Assembly (NCBI RefSeq): GCF_040436345.1
Contig: NC_133219.1
Location: forward strand, 23,162,709 to 23,226,708
Direction: 5' to 3'
From: Pagrus major
Lineage: Eukaryota > Chordata > Actinopteri > Spariformes > Sparidae
Length of the DNA: 64,000 bases
In this document: piece by piece, positions 54,007-64,000 of the stretch
Layout of the letters: the number at the start of each line of letters is the position of its first letter
How positions within the stretch are numbered: position 1 is the first letter of the stretch
Program-made: the position numbers and the translations under genes
Notes under the pieces: model-generated
Told to the model about the DNA's origin: nothing
Databases searched by the model: none
Seen by the model: only the letters and a program-made list of their open reading frames with translations

Positions 54007-54160
54007 AAAGGGGCGATACGTAAGAAAACATTAAAAAAATCAACCAAAATGATCACCAGAATGTGAATAAACGGCAGCATTGACATTATGATGTCCGAAC
54101 CGCTCACTACACGGCTAACTGAGCTAACGAGCTAGGTGCAGCTACAGTTAGCAGCACTTA
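54007..54160. mobile_element. Decayed MITE, copy 3 of the TGCAATATGTAAG family
   Basis: The left end AAAGGGGCGATACGTAAGAA resembles AAAGGTGCAATATGTAAGAA. The interior shares GCTAACTGAGCTAACGAGCT-type words with copy 2. The right terminus is not identifiable, so the end coordinate is approximate. Confidence 0.45.
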
Positions 54161-56153
54161 GCGTACCTTAAATGGCGATATTTTATTTATATAGTTATTT
54201 TCATCATGATACTAAGAAAAACTCCTGTTTTGTATTTTCTTAGTATTTTTTTAAATTTATTTTCTTTACAAATATTTACTTTTTCTTTTTATAAAACCTG
54301 TACAGGTGTCCAGACATTTACATTAACTTTATTGTTGGTTTTGTAACTTTATAAGGGTAATATAATGTTGTGCCCTAAAACCTTTATCGTCATGGTTATA
54401 TCTGCTCATTTCCGCCCACTATGCATGCATTTGGTTTCCTATAGCAACGGCCCTCTACACACTCAATGACTCTGCCAGATCTTTGCAGGCTGCTGTTATT
54501 TAGGGTTTTGAGCTCAGATAATAATTCAGCGACTTGGCACAGATTGCACTTTAAGTTCCCAGCACTGTGCACTGTGGCTGTCTGCGCTGGCTTTTTAATT
54601 TAAGACGTCTCTACAGCAACGCCGAAAAATGCTGGTTTGATTCTGGCACACAGCGAGTGACACCATTTACATTCAATGGGATAATGGTTTCCATTTCATG
54701 TTGGTTAAATCAGTAACCAACAAGGAATGGAAACCATTCAGGAACCTCCCTGCAGTCAGGGGTTTGTAGTGCCTCAGAAGCAGTGACATTGTTCATGGTT
54801 TGTGAGAGTTATGTGGTCATCTCGATTTCCTCATTTGTGGTTCCTGTGTTGATCCTAATTGACAACAGAAAAGCCCTTCAGCTGTGATAGAGTGGCTCCT
54901 GCACACTATGAGCAGTCTCATCAGGGATTAGGATTGGAAGTCCACTTAACCCCAGCATGAAGTTTATAGTGACCTTTAGAAACAGCCTCAACTTTAAGAT
55001 GGAAATGAATGAAAAGCTTGTATGTTGTCCTTCAAATGAATTAATACAGCAGGTTTTTTTTTCTGGTTTACATTTTAATTCTTAATGTGTAGTATTACGT
55101 TTGATTTTTGAGAATCCCTGAGATTTCAGGGTGTCCAGCTGAAATTAAACTGCCTTTTTCTCCTGCGACAGCACCCGAAAGGATAAAATTAATGTGTTTT
55201 GGTTTTCTGGTTGCGCTTCGGGCTGAACAATGTGCAAACAAATCATTAGAGATTATTTTGACAGATATTACAATTGAGATATGAGTCACAGTTTTCGTGG
55301 GAATGATTTTTTGCATTTCATTTTCACTGAAAAACATGAGGACGATGATGTGGTTTTTGCTTTGCATCTGGATCTTTGCAACACATGTTCCCTGTCTGAA
55401 TATTATTAGTTCTCCTTCTTACATGAATGTAGTTTGTTTCCATATTGTCAATAAAATATTGCCCAATCAAAATATTGAGAGGCTGAATAAGAGATGAAAT
55501 GAGACCAGAGATGAGGGGAAAACACCATCAAAGGAAGATGACTGGAGTTTGTAAGCCCTAAAAAGCAAGTAAGTGGACCTTTGATCTTTGGTTTATTTTT
55601 TTACACTGTCCCCAGACATCGAGAATAACTTCCGTGCTCAGAAACCAGAAGAGGTTTTGTTATTCCAGACATGTCATGGATGTTTTCACTTTGAGGTCTG
55701 AGATTTTTGGGCCCTACATGGTCCGTTTCCAAATATAACAGACAGAATTCACTGTTTGGATGAGAACGATGTGGCTATTTTTGCTCCATTTAGGCATTTT
55801 GTGAATGTGACTGAAGATCTGATTTGCATGAATGACTGGACTGGACTGTATTTCCTGGACAGCCTCTCTGCAACAAGTTTCCACAGCACGTCGTTATCCT
55901 TCACTTAAACATCACAGTTGGAAGTCGACCCAGCTGTTTATCTGATGCTGCTGTGAATGAGGACATGGATCAGGAGATGACAAGACTAATTGAGATTGAA
56001 CTTGACCTGTAAGATAGGTGTTTATTTTTTTACCATATCTGTACATGCTCACCAAGAAGTTAGCAACTGAGAAAAAAAACAAAAAAAAAACAAAAGTAAA
56101 AACAACAAACCAGAGAGCAGGATTGGGTTAGTTCATTTCCATCCAAAACATTT

Positions 56154-56159
56154 TTTATT
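56154..56159 (-). terminator. kcmf1: Distal kcmf1 poly(A) signal
   Basis: AATAAA on the minus strand. The transcript downstream of it is rich in G and T (GGTTTGTTGTTTTTACTTTT), the expected downstream element for cleavage. Confidence 0.5.
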
Positions 56160-57167
56160 GTCCTCCAAACTTAAATGATTACCCTGTGATTTGGCTTGTT
56201 CGCCGAGCCAAAAACATACATTGCATTTCTTCAGGTAGCAGTGGAGGCATACAAAGATCTTTTTGACTGAGAGAAATTAATGGAAAGAGCAATACAGGAT
56301 TCTCTCCTTCAAGTCACATTATAAATAATCTTTGCATTCATGAGTAATGGAGAGAAGATTAATTTCAGATCACGGGAAGCTTGAGAAAGAAGCATCTGGT
56401 CTTCTGTAAAAGAGAGAGAGAAAAAAAACAAACAAACAAACAAAAAAATGAACAACCGTATGTGTTGTTGTTGTGTTTCTTCCGTGTTAGAAAAGGCCTG
56501 AAAATGGTCACGCTGAAGAGATGCTGTCATCTCTGTTGCCTCCGAGTTGTGTATGTCGAGCATCTGTAGTGTACACAAATGGACACTGGATATGCAATTC
56601 AAAACCAAAGTGCCCACAGTCGATATAAAGCAAGGTCACATGACCCAAAACAGGTGATGTCACACAAAGGGGAGGGGGTTGAGACTGGACATGAATGTAA
56701 CCAAATGCAGCCATCAGTCTGTTTGTGTGTGTGTGTGTGTGTGGTGCAGAAATGCCTGTGACGTGGCACTCAGCACCATTAATTTACAGTTACTCAGGTG
56801 TCTGAACGAAAAGAGAAAGACCTCCCCGTCTAGTGACTGTGCAGTTAAAAATGGGCACATGGTGATTTAAGCTCATGCTTAAGTTGTGGTAAACCATCCA
56901 AGCACTTTAATTAATAACTATAAATACACAGCAGCGTTTTTATCGGAGAGGTTTCTGTCTGCTTCCTCTCCCTGGGTGAGTGTGTGACGTGTTTGTCTCT
57001 TAAACGGCTAACTACGCTTTGCTCATCTGCTAGAGGAAACACGGGTTATGTGGATTTGATTATCAACTTTCATATAGATTTTTCTATAATATATTTATAT
57101 AGTTATTTTTCTTTCTCTCACGCACCCACCACGCTTGCTTGCTTTCACATTCTCTCGTCTCACTACT

Positions 57168-57173
57168 TTTATT
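57168..57173 (-). terminator. kcmf1: Proximal kcmf1 poly(A) signal
   Basis: AATAAA on the minus strand, about 190 nt after the stop codon, with a GT-rich element (GTGGTGGGTGCGTG) about 45 nt further on. Could produce a short 3' UTR form. Confidence 0.45.
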
Positions 57174-57363
57174 CAATGTACACAACGTAATAAACATGGG
57201 GTCGAGTGGGGAGCGACAGAGCTGAAATGACAATCACTGAGAAAAAAAAAATAAAACAAAGCCAAAAAGAACTGCAGTCTTTTTTGTCATCCATTGGCAG
57301 TTGGACCGACTCAGCAGTCAGCCAGTTACAATGGTGGTTTGAGGGGAGGGAGTGGCCATGTCA

Positions 57364-57691
57364 TCAAAGGGGCGGCGCGGGGGGCTCTTTCTTCGTTGGC
57401 GCCGTTTTAGTCGTCGTTTTCGTCGTCTTGGTAGCCGGGGTCGTCTCCTTGAGGTTGAGGTTCTCCAGTGCCACGTCCAAGGTCATGACCTCAACACAGC
57501 CCATGGCCTCGAAGTCAGCGAAATTCCGCAATGAGCCATGACAGTCGTCCTCGTCCTCGGAGGAGGAGGCCGAGGCGTCCTCGTCGGGAAGCAGCGTCGA
57601 CAGCAGCAGCTCCGTCACAAACAGGCTCCTGTCGGCCCACTGGGCCTCGCACGCCTGCCGCTCCGCCTCAGACAGCCGCGGTTCGCTCAGC
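57364..57691 (-). CDS. kcmf1: kcmf1 last coding exon
   Basis: Acceptor CCCCCCGCAG (minus) leads into LSEPRLSEAERQACEAQWAD, then RSLFVTELLLSTLLPDE, an acidic Ser/Asp/Glu run, FEAMGCVEVMTLDVALENLN and a Thr/Lys-repeat tail ending PPAPPL and TGA at 57366-57364. The human protein has the same frame but a much shorter segment between NLKE and the final prolines. Confidence 0.95.
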
Positions 57692-60600
57692 CTGCGGGGG
57701 AGAGGTAGAGGATCATGTAAGAGTTCATAAGGAGAGAAAGGCAGATGGAGATAAAACAGGACAGTTTAAAGTAGATCCAAAAATAAGAGCATTAGCTCCA
57801 CCTGCTGAGTAGAAACTGGGAGCTATGTGCATTATGCTGCGTGTTGGACTCAGGAGGACCCGGGTTGGGACTGGGGTTGGTATTGTGGTTGGCGCTGGGG
57901 TTGGGGTTTGCGGCGGCTGAATTGGTATTTAGGATTGCATTGGTTCGGCCGCCGCCCCGGGTGGCGTTTCGGGCTGTCTCCAACTGCTGACGCGCCGCCT
58001 GGGCCTGCTGACGCTCCAGTTGAAGTTGCATCTGAAGCTGTTGGAGCTGCGAGGCTGAGGGGCCCGAGCTGAGCTGACCACCCGCTGAACGCCGCACCCC
58101 CGACAACTGGGACAGCAGCTCTGGAGGATGAGAATGTAAAAGAAAAAGGCTTAAGATCAACAACAAGGAGCACGGAGACGGTAAATGTAATTAGACCAGC
58201 CTAACAGACAATATACAACATTAAATGTAGGGCAGTAACTTGTGATTATTTACATTGTCGTTTAATCTATTGATTATTTTCCTGATTTGGTCAATAAAAT
58301 GGCAGGAGTAACGAAACCAGAAAATATTCACATTTAAGAAGCTGGAATCACTGAATGCCTACTTTTTTTTTTCTTCAGATACTCAAACTCAAACATTAAT
58401 TCAAGAGTTGACAACTAATCGATTAATAGCTGCAGCTCACAATAAATAACAAGGAAATAAGTTTGGTCACACGGTTTATTCCAAAAACTAGCACTCATTA
58501 GCTCATCTGTCACAGAGCTGCAACCACAACAGCAATCTAGTAGACCCCTGTGCAGCCTCGGCTCCACAATCACAAGTATGGCATTGTATCTCAGAAAGAC
58601 ACTCTAGACCCTCAGCAGTGAGGTTTTTAGGCTACAACTCGACCAGTCGGGTCATTAGAGAGGAGACTGTTGCCCTGTTTGTGGGCAGTCAGAACAGGGA
58701 CCCTCATTATGGCACAGCTGGAGCTGACATGGCGAATGCCAAGCACTGAACCGGATTAAAATTGGGAACAGGATAAACAAGGAATTGCCACAGCAACAAC
58801 TCTGCCCACACATTACTTTACTATACAGACCATCTTCAAATGGACACAAACAAAGACTAGGCATGTATAATATCTATGCTACTGCAGGTAATTTGTGTGT
58901 GTGTGTGTCTGAGAGAGAAACGATTTATTCATGACACCTATTAAATGCATCTGTTTATGCCTGATTTAGTTCAGAACACAGTGTTTTGTGTGTCAGACCT
59001 CCTGCAGGTGCAGCTGAGTGATACTGAGTTTAACCACAACAAGAAGGTAATTGTTTTCAGCCTGACTGTACTAATAACAAGAATAGAGTTGTTGTTTTTT
59101 TGTCTGACCTACATCAGCTTCTTGTTCTGTGGCCCAGAGAGAGCCTGTACTGTTTCTATCATACATGTCAGCACTGGTTCACAGTGTAAACCACGACTCC
59201 TCCTCCATGTCAGTGTGTGTGGTGTGACTGACCTGCTATGGGGTCCATGGCCTCTCTGCTGTAGTTGGAGCTCTGTGAAGAGCTCTGACTGGTGGAGAGC
59301 CCCCCTGTGGTGCTGCTGGTGAAGTGCATGTTAGACCTGCGGGCTCGAGGACCCCCGAGCCCACGCCCAGGGTGGAACATCCTCCTCACGTGCCGCACCC
59401 CACTGGACTCATCGTGAAGCTCGACGTTAAGGAACAACGGTGCAACAAATGATTTTCATTGCTAACATCACCTCTGTGGATTACACTCGATAGCTTCTAG
59501 AGCCAAAGCTATTCCTCAATCTGACTGTTTTATCCAACCAACAGTCCAAAACCTAAGGTGGTTTGTATTTGTTTTCCCTGTAAACTATCTAAAAGATGAG
59601 CCAAAATCAAAAATGAGTCTCTGCTGATCACCACCATTTCTAAGTGCTCACTGCACTCAGGTCCTCTGTAGCAGCTAGCAATCTGCAACATATTTGCATG
59701 GTGCTCTCATGTCACCATGTACCATGATGCACAAGGCTCTGCCTACAAACAAAAGCTATGGGCCTATTTCCTGGCACTTAGGATGCACTTAGGATGCACT
59801 TGTTCAGTCTGTTTCATTTAAACAAATTTTTGCATCTTTTGTTTTCTCCGCCACACTCATTCAAAGTATTCTATAAATAGACAAACCGCAGTCGTCAGTG
59901 CTTTGAGTCTATCCCAGAGTGCAGCTCAGTATTTCAGCTGATTCCTGACAGGTTAAAGCAGATACTACCATTCAAACCCTGCACATAGTTTGATAAACAA
60001 CTGAATTTAATGTTCCCTACCTTAGAAATTCATGAAAAGTGCTCCTCTGCTGAACAATTTGTATTTATGTGGGTAAATTCAACATGGCCTCAAGTTTGAT
60101 TGAGATTTCATAGTAATCAGGCAACACGGTGGCCACGCTACAAGACTTTTTAAGTCATCGGATGGCTTACGTGTTCAGACAACACAAATTTCTGTCTTGC
60201 AATCGGGAGTATTGCAGTTGTTATGGTTTGCACTCTACACTACTGATCAGCGACAGCGGGTCACACATTACAAGATCACACAGGGAGATGTGACACAGGA
60301 ATCACGCCGTTCAAGTTCTTTGTGCATTGATCAGAGGCGAAAAAACAAGGAATTAAGAGAAAGGAATACGAGTGAGAGAATGGATTAGGATTATTGCCGG
60401 CTGCTACTGTTCAACAAGGACGACAGGGTGACAAATACCGAACAGCTTGTGCGTCTGTACTCTGATGCATATATTTTCTGATTGAGAGAATATAGGTCAT
60501 TATTGTGCCTGCTACATATACATAGATGCATGATAATACTGGGTTCAGAAAGCTACTGCGGGTGACAGCAGAAGAGAGAGGGAGAAAGGAAAGTCTGCTC

Positions 60601-63600
60601 TCATTGGCTGTATCTCGTTCATGGCTCCCTGACCCCTCGGCGACTCAGCCAGCCTGCTAGATATCCAGCGGGTGTCAGCGAGCTCCCGGATCGCATCTTT
60701 GAACAGTTCACACATGTGAGTGAGCCCCGATTTGCCTATGATTCAGAGCTTTTTGTTGGAAAATCGGGGTTGAAATCCGTAGTGAGAACTTAATGAGAGC
60801 TTAACAGATAAGTTAAGCCTTTTTTTTAAGAAAACTGTCTGCTTGAGTTGCCATTTTCCCCAATTAGTCTGATTAAAACTGAATCTTGTGTGAATATGTT
60901 TCTCTCTAACAAAACACTGTATAATGACTATTCGTCTGCATTGTTTACCATGTTTGCCGCCTTCACTTCTATTCTATTACTATTTTCTGTGTCCCGAATA
61001 GTTACTGCCTTCTGCAGTTGGCAGAAATGTGGGTCAGCGCACTGCATGTGACATGCCAGTTGAACAGCTGATAAAAAACAATGCAAATCATTAGAGCTGC
61101 ACCGATTCAGCTTTTTCTCTCCAGACACTGACTGAAATACCAAGTACCAATCTGATACCAGTGTTCTCTTTCTTCCTAAATAAAAAATCGTTATACATCA
61201 CTAATTAAACTCATTGGAAATATTTTAATGTAAGATAACATGAGGCCAGGGCTTGATGCTTAGGATAATTAATTCCCAGCAAAGTTCATTGTATTTCAGT
61301 AGACTGCCGTCATTTTTGATAAGAATTTGTATTACAGCAATGGCATCATTATTGCACATATTTTGATATTTCCCCTCATTTATATTCAGCCACCGTGATG
61401 ATTTCGAAAACTACCACAGGAAGCTTAAATGTGATTAGCAAAATGTCAACAAATGTCAGTTTCAGTAAACAGACGCCTCCCTGGTGCACTAATCTTGAAA
61501 ATAACAAAACAATCTGGACGACGCAGACAGCATTGCTTTTTTTGCACATCCATGAGCATAAAAGTCTGAAGAATTTGCACCTAGAAACCTTAAAATATCT
61601 TTTTCGCTTCGTACAACAGACTGAAATACAAACAGTCAATATTGCAGCCAGGTTGTGGTCATGTCAGCAGACTGGACTACTACTTGAGAAGGATATCAAG
61701 TCTCTGGGTGCTCTGTGTTCAAGTGTGAGATGAGCAGCAAAGTCATCTGTCACATGATTCGGGTCGCCACCTGGCAGCGCTGCACATATGGGGCAGATCT
61801 AGAGGACAGGAAGAGAGAGCGGACATGTTAATATCAGCACACTTCACTGCACAACATTCACTGGTTGGTGCTGGGTCGTCCTGAACAAACACGGAGATTG
61901 GAAAATATCTACTGTACAAATGCCATGTTTGAACACAGAGCGATGCAACCTCAGGAAAGCTCCAGCTCTGTGTGTCAAAACTCTTCTATGAGTTAATCAA
62001 CAATTGGATAGTCTGCTGGCAAACAGCATCACATATGAGCTGTAAGAATCATGCGATTTTGTTCAGCTCCTGTATTTAAAGCGGATGACAATCAAAATTA
62101 GCCGAGCTAACTTCCAGCGTTGACTTAGTCAAACCTGGTTGGTGAAGGACTTCCCAAACATCCCTTTTTTCCATCAAAGCACAATGACTCAATGTCGACT
62201 CTGAAGGCTCGCATAACGTGACAAATGGAAACAATATTTGTGATCATGAACTTCATAATGTTTTTCACATGACGCTTGCTGCCTGTCCACAGCAGTGGAC
62301 TGATTTATGGTCGGACGCTCAACACTTTTAATGACTTCAAACCGGATTCAGCGTGTCCGTCCACAGAAGTGCACCAGGGAGGCCGTCTGTTTACTGAGCC
62401 GACAGGCCGGCCGAACTGACAGCACCGGAATAAATTTGAATTGTTTGCTTGTATTAATTGATTCATTGTTTTTATTTCCCAGCCCACTGTAATGAGTGAG
62501 GGCAATCTGCAGCTCACAGAGAGATGATGAGAGTAGACGTGGTTATAAAGTTAAAAACAAATACACAGCAGGGTAACTCCACCAATTCTACACATTTACG
62601 TGTGTTTACAGGTCTTGGCGAGTACTACTGCATATATGAAAAAGTAGTATAAGCCTTTTGTTTGCATCTAGGCATGTAGGCGCCAGATTTTGTCAAGCAG
62701 TCTACTGAATGAGCATTATACTATAAAACTGTTGGACCGTTATGGACAGTTCAACAAGAAATGATCATAATCTTGCTCTTCAGAAGCTGCCGCCTAATTA
62801 GCCACAATGCAACTTAGTCATGGTAACCACAGGCTGTGCATGCCGACTTGAAAACCTTTGCCTTCAGCATTTATTTCTGTTGAGCAACACTTCTCAAAAG
62901 TGTCGAGCGCCCTACCATAAATCAGCCTTTAGACATTATTTGGCTACCCAGTCATTCACTCATGAACAGTCAACACCTTTCCTACACAGCTTCAGGTCAG
63001 CTAATGTGAAGTTTTCAACCTGTGGTGAATTAATACACCTTAACTAAACAAAAACACTATTCAAATATGCTCCTCAGACACACTTCATTATAATGCTTTG
63101 GACCTCTCTCAAGCAAGTTTGCAGAATATGCTAGTTGATTTCAATTAATGAAATAAAAATGAATGGAAATCAAAGACTTCTCAGCAGCTCACACAAGTGT
63201 TTTCTCGCTGTCAGAAGTGAAACAGTGAGCGTCTATAAATGGAGCTGCACAGTCTACCTGACATCACTTGCAGTTCACATGACATTGCGAAGCAAGACTC
63301 TGACAAAGACCTAAAGATAGGACGGCACACTTTCAAAACCTAAAGTAATCTCGAACGTGAGAGACTGAGAACAAATTCTGAGGCACGCGAGGAAGAATCA
63401 ACACAAATGTTAATGTTTCCGGGCGTTCAGGTCCGTGCAAACATCTAGTCAAGGTTTCATACGTGACTGTTTGTGACACTTCAGCGCCAACTTACCACTT
63501 CTGTGGAGGTCTCTGTGTGCTCTGCAGCCACGTGCTCCTGCAGGGAGATCTCTGTGTAGCCCATCCTGCCACAGTAGGGACATGTGAAGGCCTGAGGCTG

Positions 63601-63635
63601 CTCCACTGAGAATGCTTCTCCACCGTAGTACAGGT
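57364..63635 (-). CDS. kcmf1: KCMF1 E3 ubiquitin ligase, partial (last five coding exons)
   Basis: KCMF1 is a zinc-finger E3 ubiquitin ligase known to work with UBR4 and RAD6-type E2 enzymes in protein quality control. In transcript order the minus-strand exons are 63635-63496, 61798-61697, 59413-59233, 58120-57802 and 57691-57364. They join in frame and follow human KCMF1 closely: DLYYGGEAFSVEQPQ, the two Di19-type zinc fingers (CPYCGRMGYTE with its His pair, and CPICAALPGGDPNH with its His pair), the DESSGVRHVRRMFHPGRGLG block, a Gln-rich coiled region, and the acidic C-terminal part ending PPAPPL. The ZZ finger and start codon are beyond position 64000. Fish-specific changes are an Asn/Pro-rich insert and a Thr/Lys-rich tail. 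Confidence 0.96.
57692..57801 (-). other. kcmf1: kcmf1 last intron (110 nt)
   Basis: A very short GT-AG intron: donor CAGCAG|gtggag (exon end 57802), acceptor ccgcag|G (exon start 57691). Phase 2, making the split Arg codon AG|G. Confidence 0.9.
57802..58120 (-). CDS. kcmf1: kcmf1 exon with Gln-rich coiled region
   Basis: Encodes ELLSQLSGVRRSAGGQLSSG, then SASQLQQLQMQLQLERQQAQ and AARQQLETARNATR, all near-identical to human. After that comes an Asn/Pro-rich stretch (about 38 residues, starting GGGRTN) that differs from the human Thr/Ser-rich sequence, then SSQFLLSR. The Gln/Leu heptad-like part is a likely coiled coil. Acceptor CATCCTCCAG. Confidence 0.95.
57862..57906 (+). other. G-rich coding segment with quadruplex potential
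   Basis: On the plus strand (template strand of kcmf1) five runs of three or four G occur, GGGTTGGGACTGGGGTTGG and later GGGGTTGGGG, separated by an approximately 20-nt GT-rich spacer. It is the DNA behind the Asn/Pro-rich insert. Folding is only potential. Confidence 0.4.
58121..59232 (-). other. kcmf1: kcmf1 intron between the DESSG exon and the Gln-rich exon
   Basis: GT-AG intron, donor ATAGCAG|gtcagt (minus), phase 1. Contains a fish AATCGATTAA-type repeat at 58244-58445 and a short TG tract near 58895. No gene recognised within. Confidence 0.8.
58244..58445. repeat. Fish AATCGATTAA-type interspersed repeat
   Basis: TTCACATTTAAGAAGCTGGA, GACAACTAATCGATTAATAG and GCTGCAGCTC match the family listed at 31190; a well-preserved copy. 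Confidence 0.8.
59233..59413 (-). CDS. kcmf1: kcmf1 exon encoding the DESSGVRHVRR block
   Basis: 181 nt encoding DESSGVRHVRRMFHPGRGLG, GPRARRSNMHFTSSTTGGLS and TSQSSSQSSNYSREAMDPIA plus one base. The exon start at GAT (59413) is fixed by the human alignment (APRDL then DESSG) and requires the preceding intron to end in AC rather than AG. Confidence 0.94.
59414..61696 (-). other. kcmf1: kcmf1 U12-type AT-AC intron
   Basis: The intron starts ATATCCTTCTC (61696 downward) immediately after the Leu codon of APRDL and ends CTTCAC (59414) immediately before the Asp codon of DESSG. A perfect minor-class branch site TTCCTTAAC lies at 59434-59426, about 13 nt before the 3' end. All three match the U12 spliceosome consensus. 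Length 2283 nt, phase 0. Apart from AT-rich sequence I see nothing else in it. Confidence 0.92.
61697..61798 (-). CDS. kcmf1: kcmf1 exon encoding the second zinc finger
   Basis: 102 nt (34 codons): ICPICAALPGGDPNHVTDD, then FAAHLTLEHRAPRDL. The Cys pair and the His residues form the second Di19-type zinc-binding unit. The exon is too short to stand out as an open frame and was found by the human sequence pattern. Acceptor CCTGTCCTCTAG. Confidence 0.95.
61799..63495 (-). other. kcmf1: kcmf1 intron between the two zinc-finger exons
   Basis: GT-AG intron, donor GAAGTG|gtaagt (minus), phase 0. AT-rich; no recognisable gene or well-preserved repeat. Short open frames on both strands are not supported. 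Confidence 0.75.
63496..63635 (-). CDS. kcmf1: kcmf1 exon encoding the first Di19-type zinc finger
   Basis: 140 nt encoding (D)LYYGGEAFSVEQPQAF, then TCPYCGRMGYTEISLQEHVA and AEHTETSTEV. The Cys-X2-Cys and His residues form the first Di19-type unit. Entered in phase 1 from an exon outside the window; acceptor ATCTCCCTGCAG. Confidence 0.96.
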
Positions 63636-64000
63636 CTGCAGGGAGATCGAGAGGGACGTTCAGTGTCAGTGTTTTGACTTGTTTTAACTGCAAGTCCATT
63701 ACAAGTGCTGTTGTTGCAGTTTTTCTCCAAAACTGATGTATAAAATCTCAAAGTCGAGAGCGGAGGATACTGGTGAAGGGAGTTTGACAATGATAAAGCG
63801 TTAATAAGGTGTATTTTATCAGAATGAAACCACACAAAGTCAGATTGAAGCCCATTTTGACTAGATTCATTTCAACAGGTTAATATTCAGACAGGTTTAG
63901 ATGATAGGAGACACCTGCCAGTGAACGTCTTTTTCTTTTGCCACATTACAGGAATCGGTTGACTCACATGACACCACCTGTGTCATGTGAGGACATAGCG
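63636..64000 (-). other. kcmf1: kcmf1 intron, running out of the window
   Basis: Sequence upstream of the first zinc-finger exon on the minus strand. No further kcmf1 exon is found before the window edge, so the ZZ-finger exons lie beyond 64000. Confidence 0.7.

Larger units (their letters stand above)
52995..56130. other. Intergenic region between convergent slc20a2 and kcmf1
   Basis: No exon, RNA gene or promoter recognised. Includes a repeat fragment starting TTAAAGCAACATCATGTAAC at 53566, a decayed MITE near 54007, and AT-rich sequence. Short open frames show no family resemblance. Confidence 0.45.
56130..57363 (-). other. kcmf1: kcmf1 3' UTR (estimated extent)
   Basis: Follows the kcmf1 stop on the minus strand. 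Two AATAAA signals are seen on the minus strand, one proximal (57168-57173) and one distal (56154-56159). Contains a (TG)n tract at about 56721-56744 (plus strand) and an (AAAC)n run near 56424-56445. No other gene recognised. Confidence 0.5.

Noticed and set aside
59233..59419. A conventional AG acceptor (GTCGAG) for the DESSG exon of kcmf1
   Set aside because: It would add Leu-His absent from human KCMF1 and lacks a pyrimidine tract. The AC end with the perfect U12 branch site fits exactly.

Overview
The window is about 64 kb of animal nuclear DNA, most likely from a percomorph teleost fish. It has large AT-rich introns with GT-AG splice sites, many (TG)n microsatellites, and interspersed repeats that I recognise from fish genomes: a Tc1-like transposon remnant, tRNA-derived SINEs, a non-LTR retrotransposon tail and several MITE families. 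Nothing prokaryotic or viral was seen. Only two protein-coding genes can be supported, and they face each other tail to tail.

Gene 1, plus strand, about 4.6-50.2 kb: slc20a2, the sodium-dependent phosphate transporter PiT-2. The coding sequence is complete, in ten coding exon positions from 32332 to 48030. Joined exons give an uninterrupted 2040-nt frame (679 aa; human PiT-2 is 652 aa). The 5' leader has an exon at 32049 and two candidate noncoding first exons, one near 4.6-4.9 kb and one near 23.1-23.5 kb behind two inverted CCAAT boxes. The first 32 kb are therefore read as upstream region plus a long first intron full of decayed repeats.

The most unusual part is the end of slc20a2. Coding exon 9 is present twice in tandem (44340-44424 and 44991-45075). 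Both copies are 85 nt, have the same splice phases and encode alternative versions of the same membrane segment, with 20 of 28 residues identical. Using both would put a stop codon into the message, and using neither would shift the frame, so the pair has the architecture of mutually exclusive exons. In the intron before them, a possible alternative terminal exon (42281-42335) lies 18 nt after a ~94-nt TG repeat and would give a shorter protein.

Gene 2, minus strand, from about 56.1 kb to beyond the right edge: kcmf1, a ZZ-type/Di19-type zinc-finger E3 ubiquitin ligase. Its last five coding exons are present (57364-63635); the N-terminal ZZ finger is outside the window. One kcmf1 intron (59414-61696) has the AT-AC ends, ATATCCTT donor and TTCCTTAAC branch site of a U12-type (minor spliceosome) intron.

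Between the two 3' ends (about 50.2-56.1 kb) I see only repeats and possible distal polyadenylation signals. All calls come from reading the sequence and from remembered family sequences; no database search or RNA data was available.
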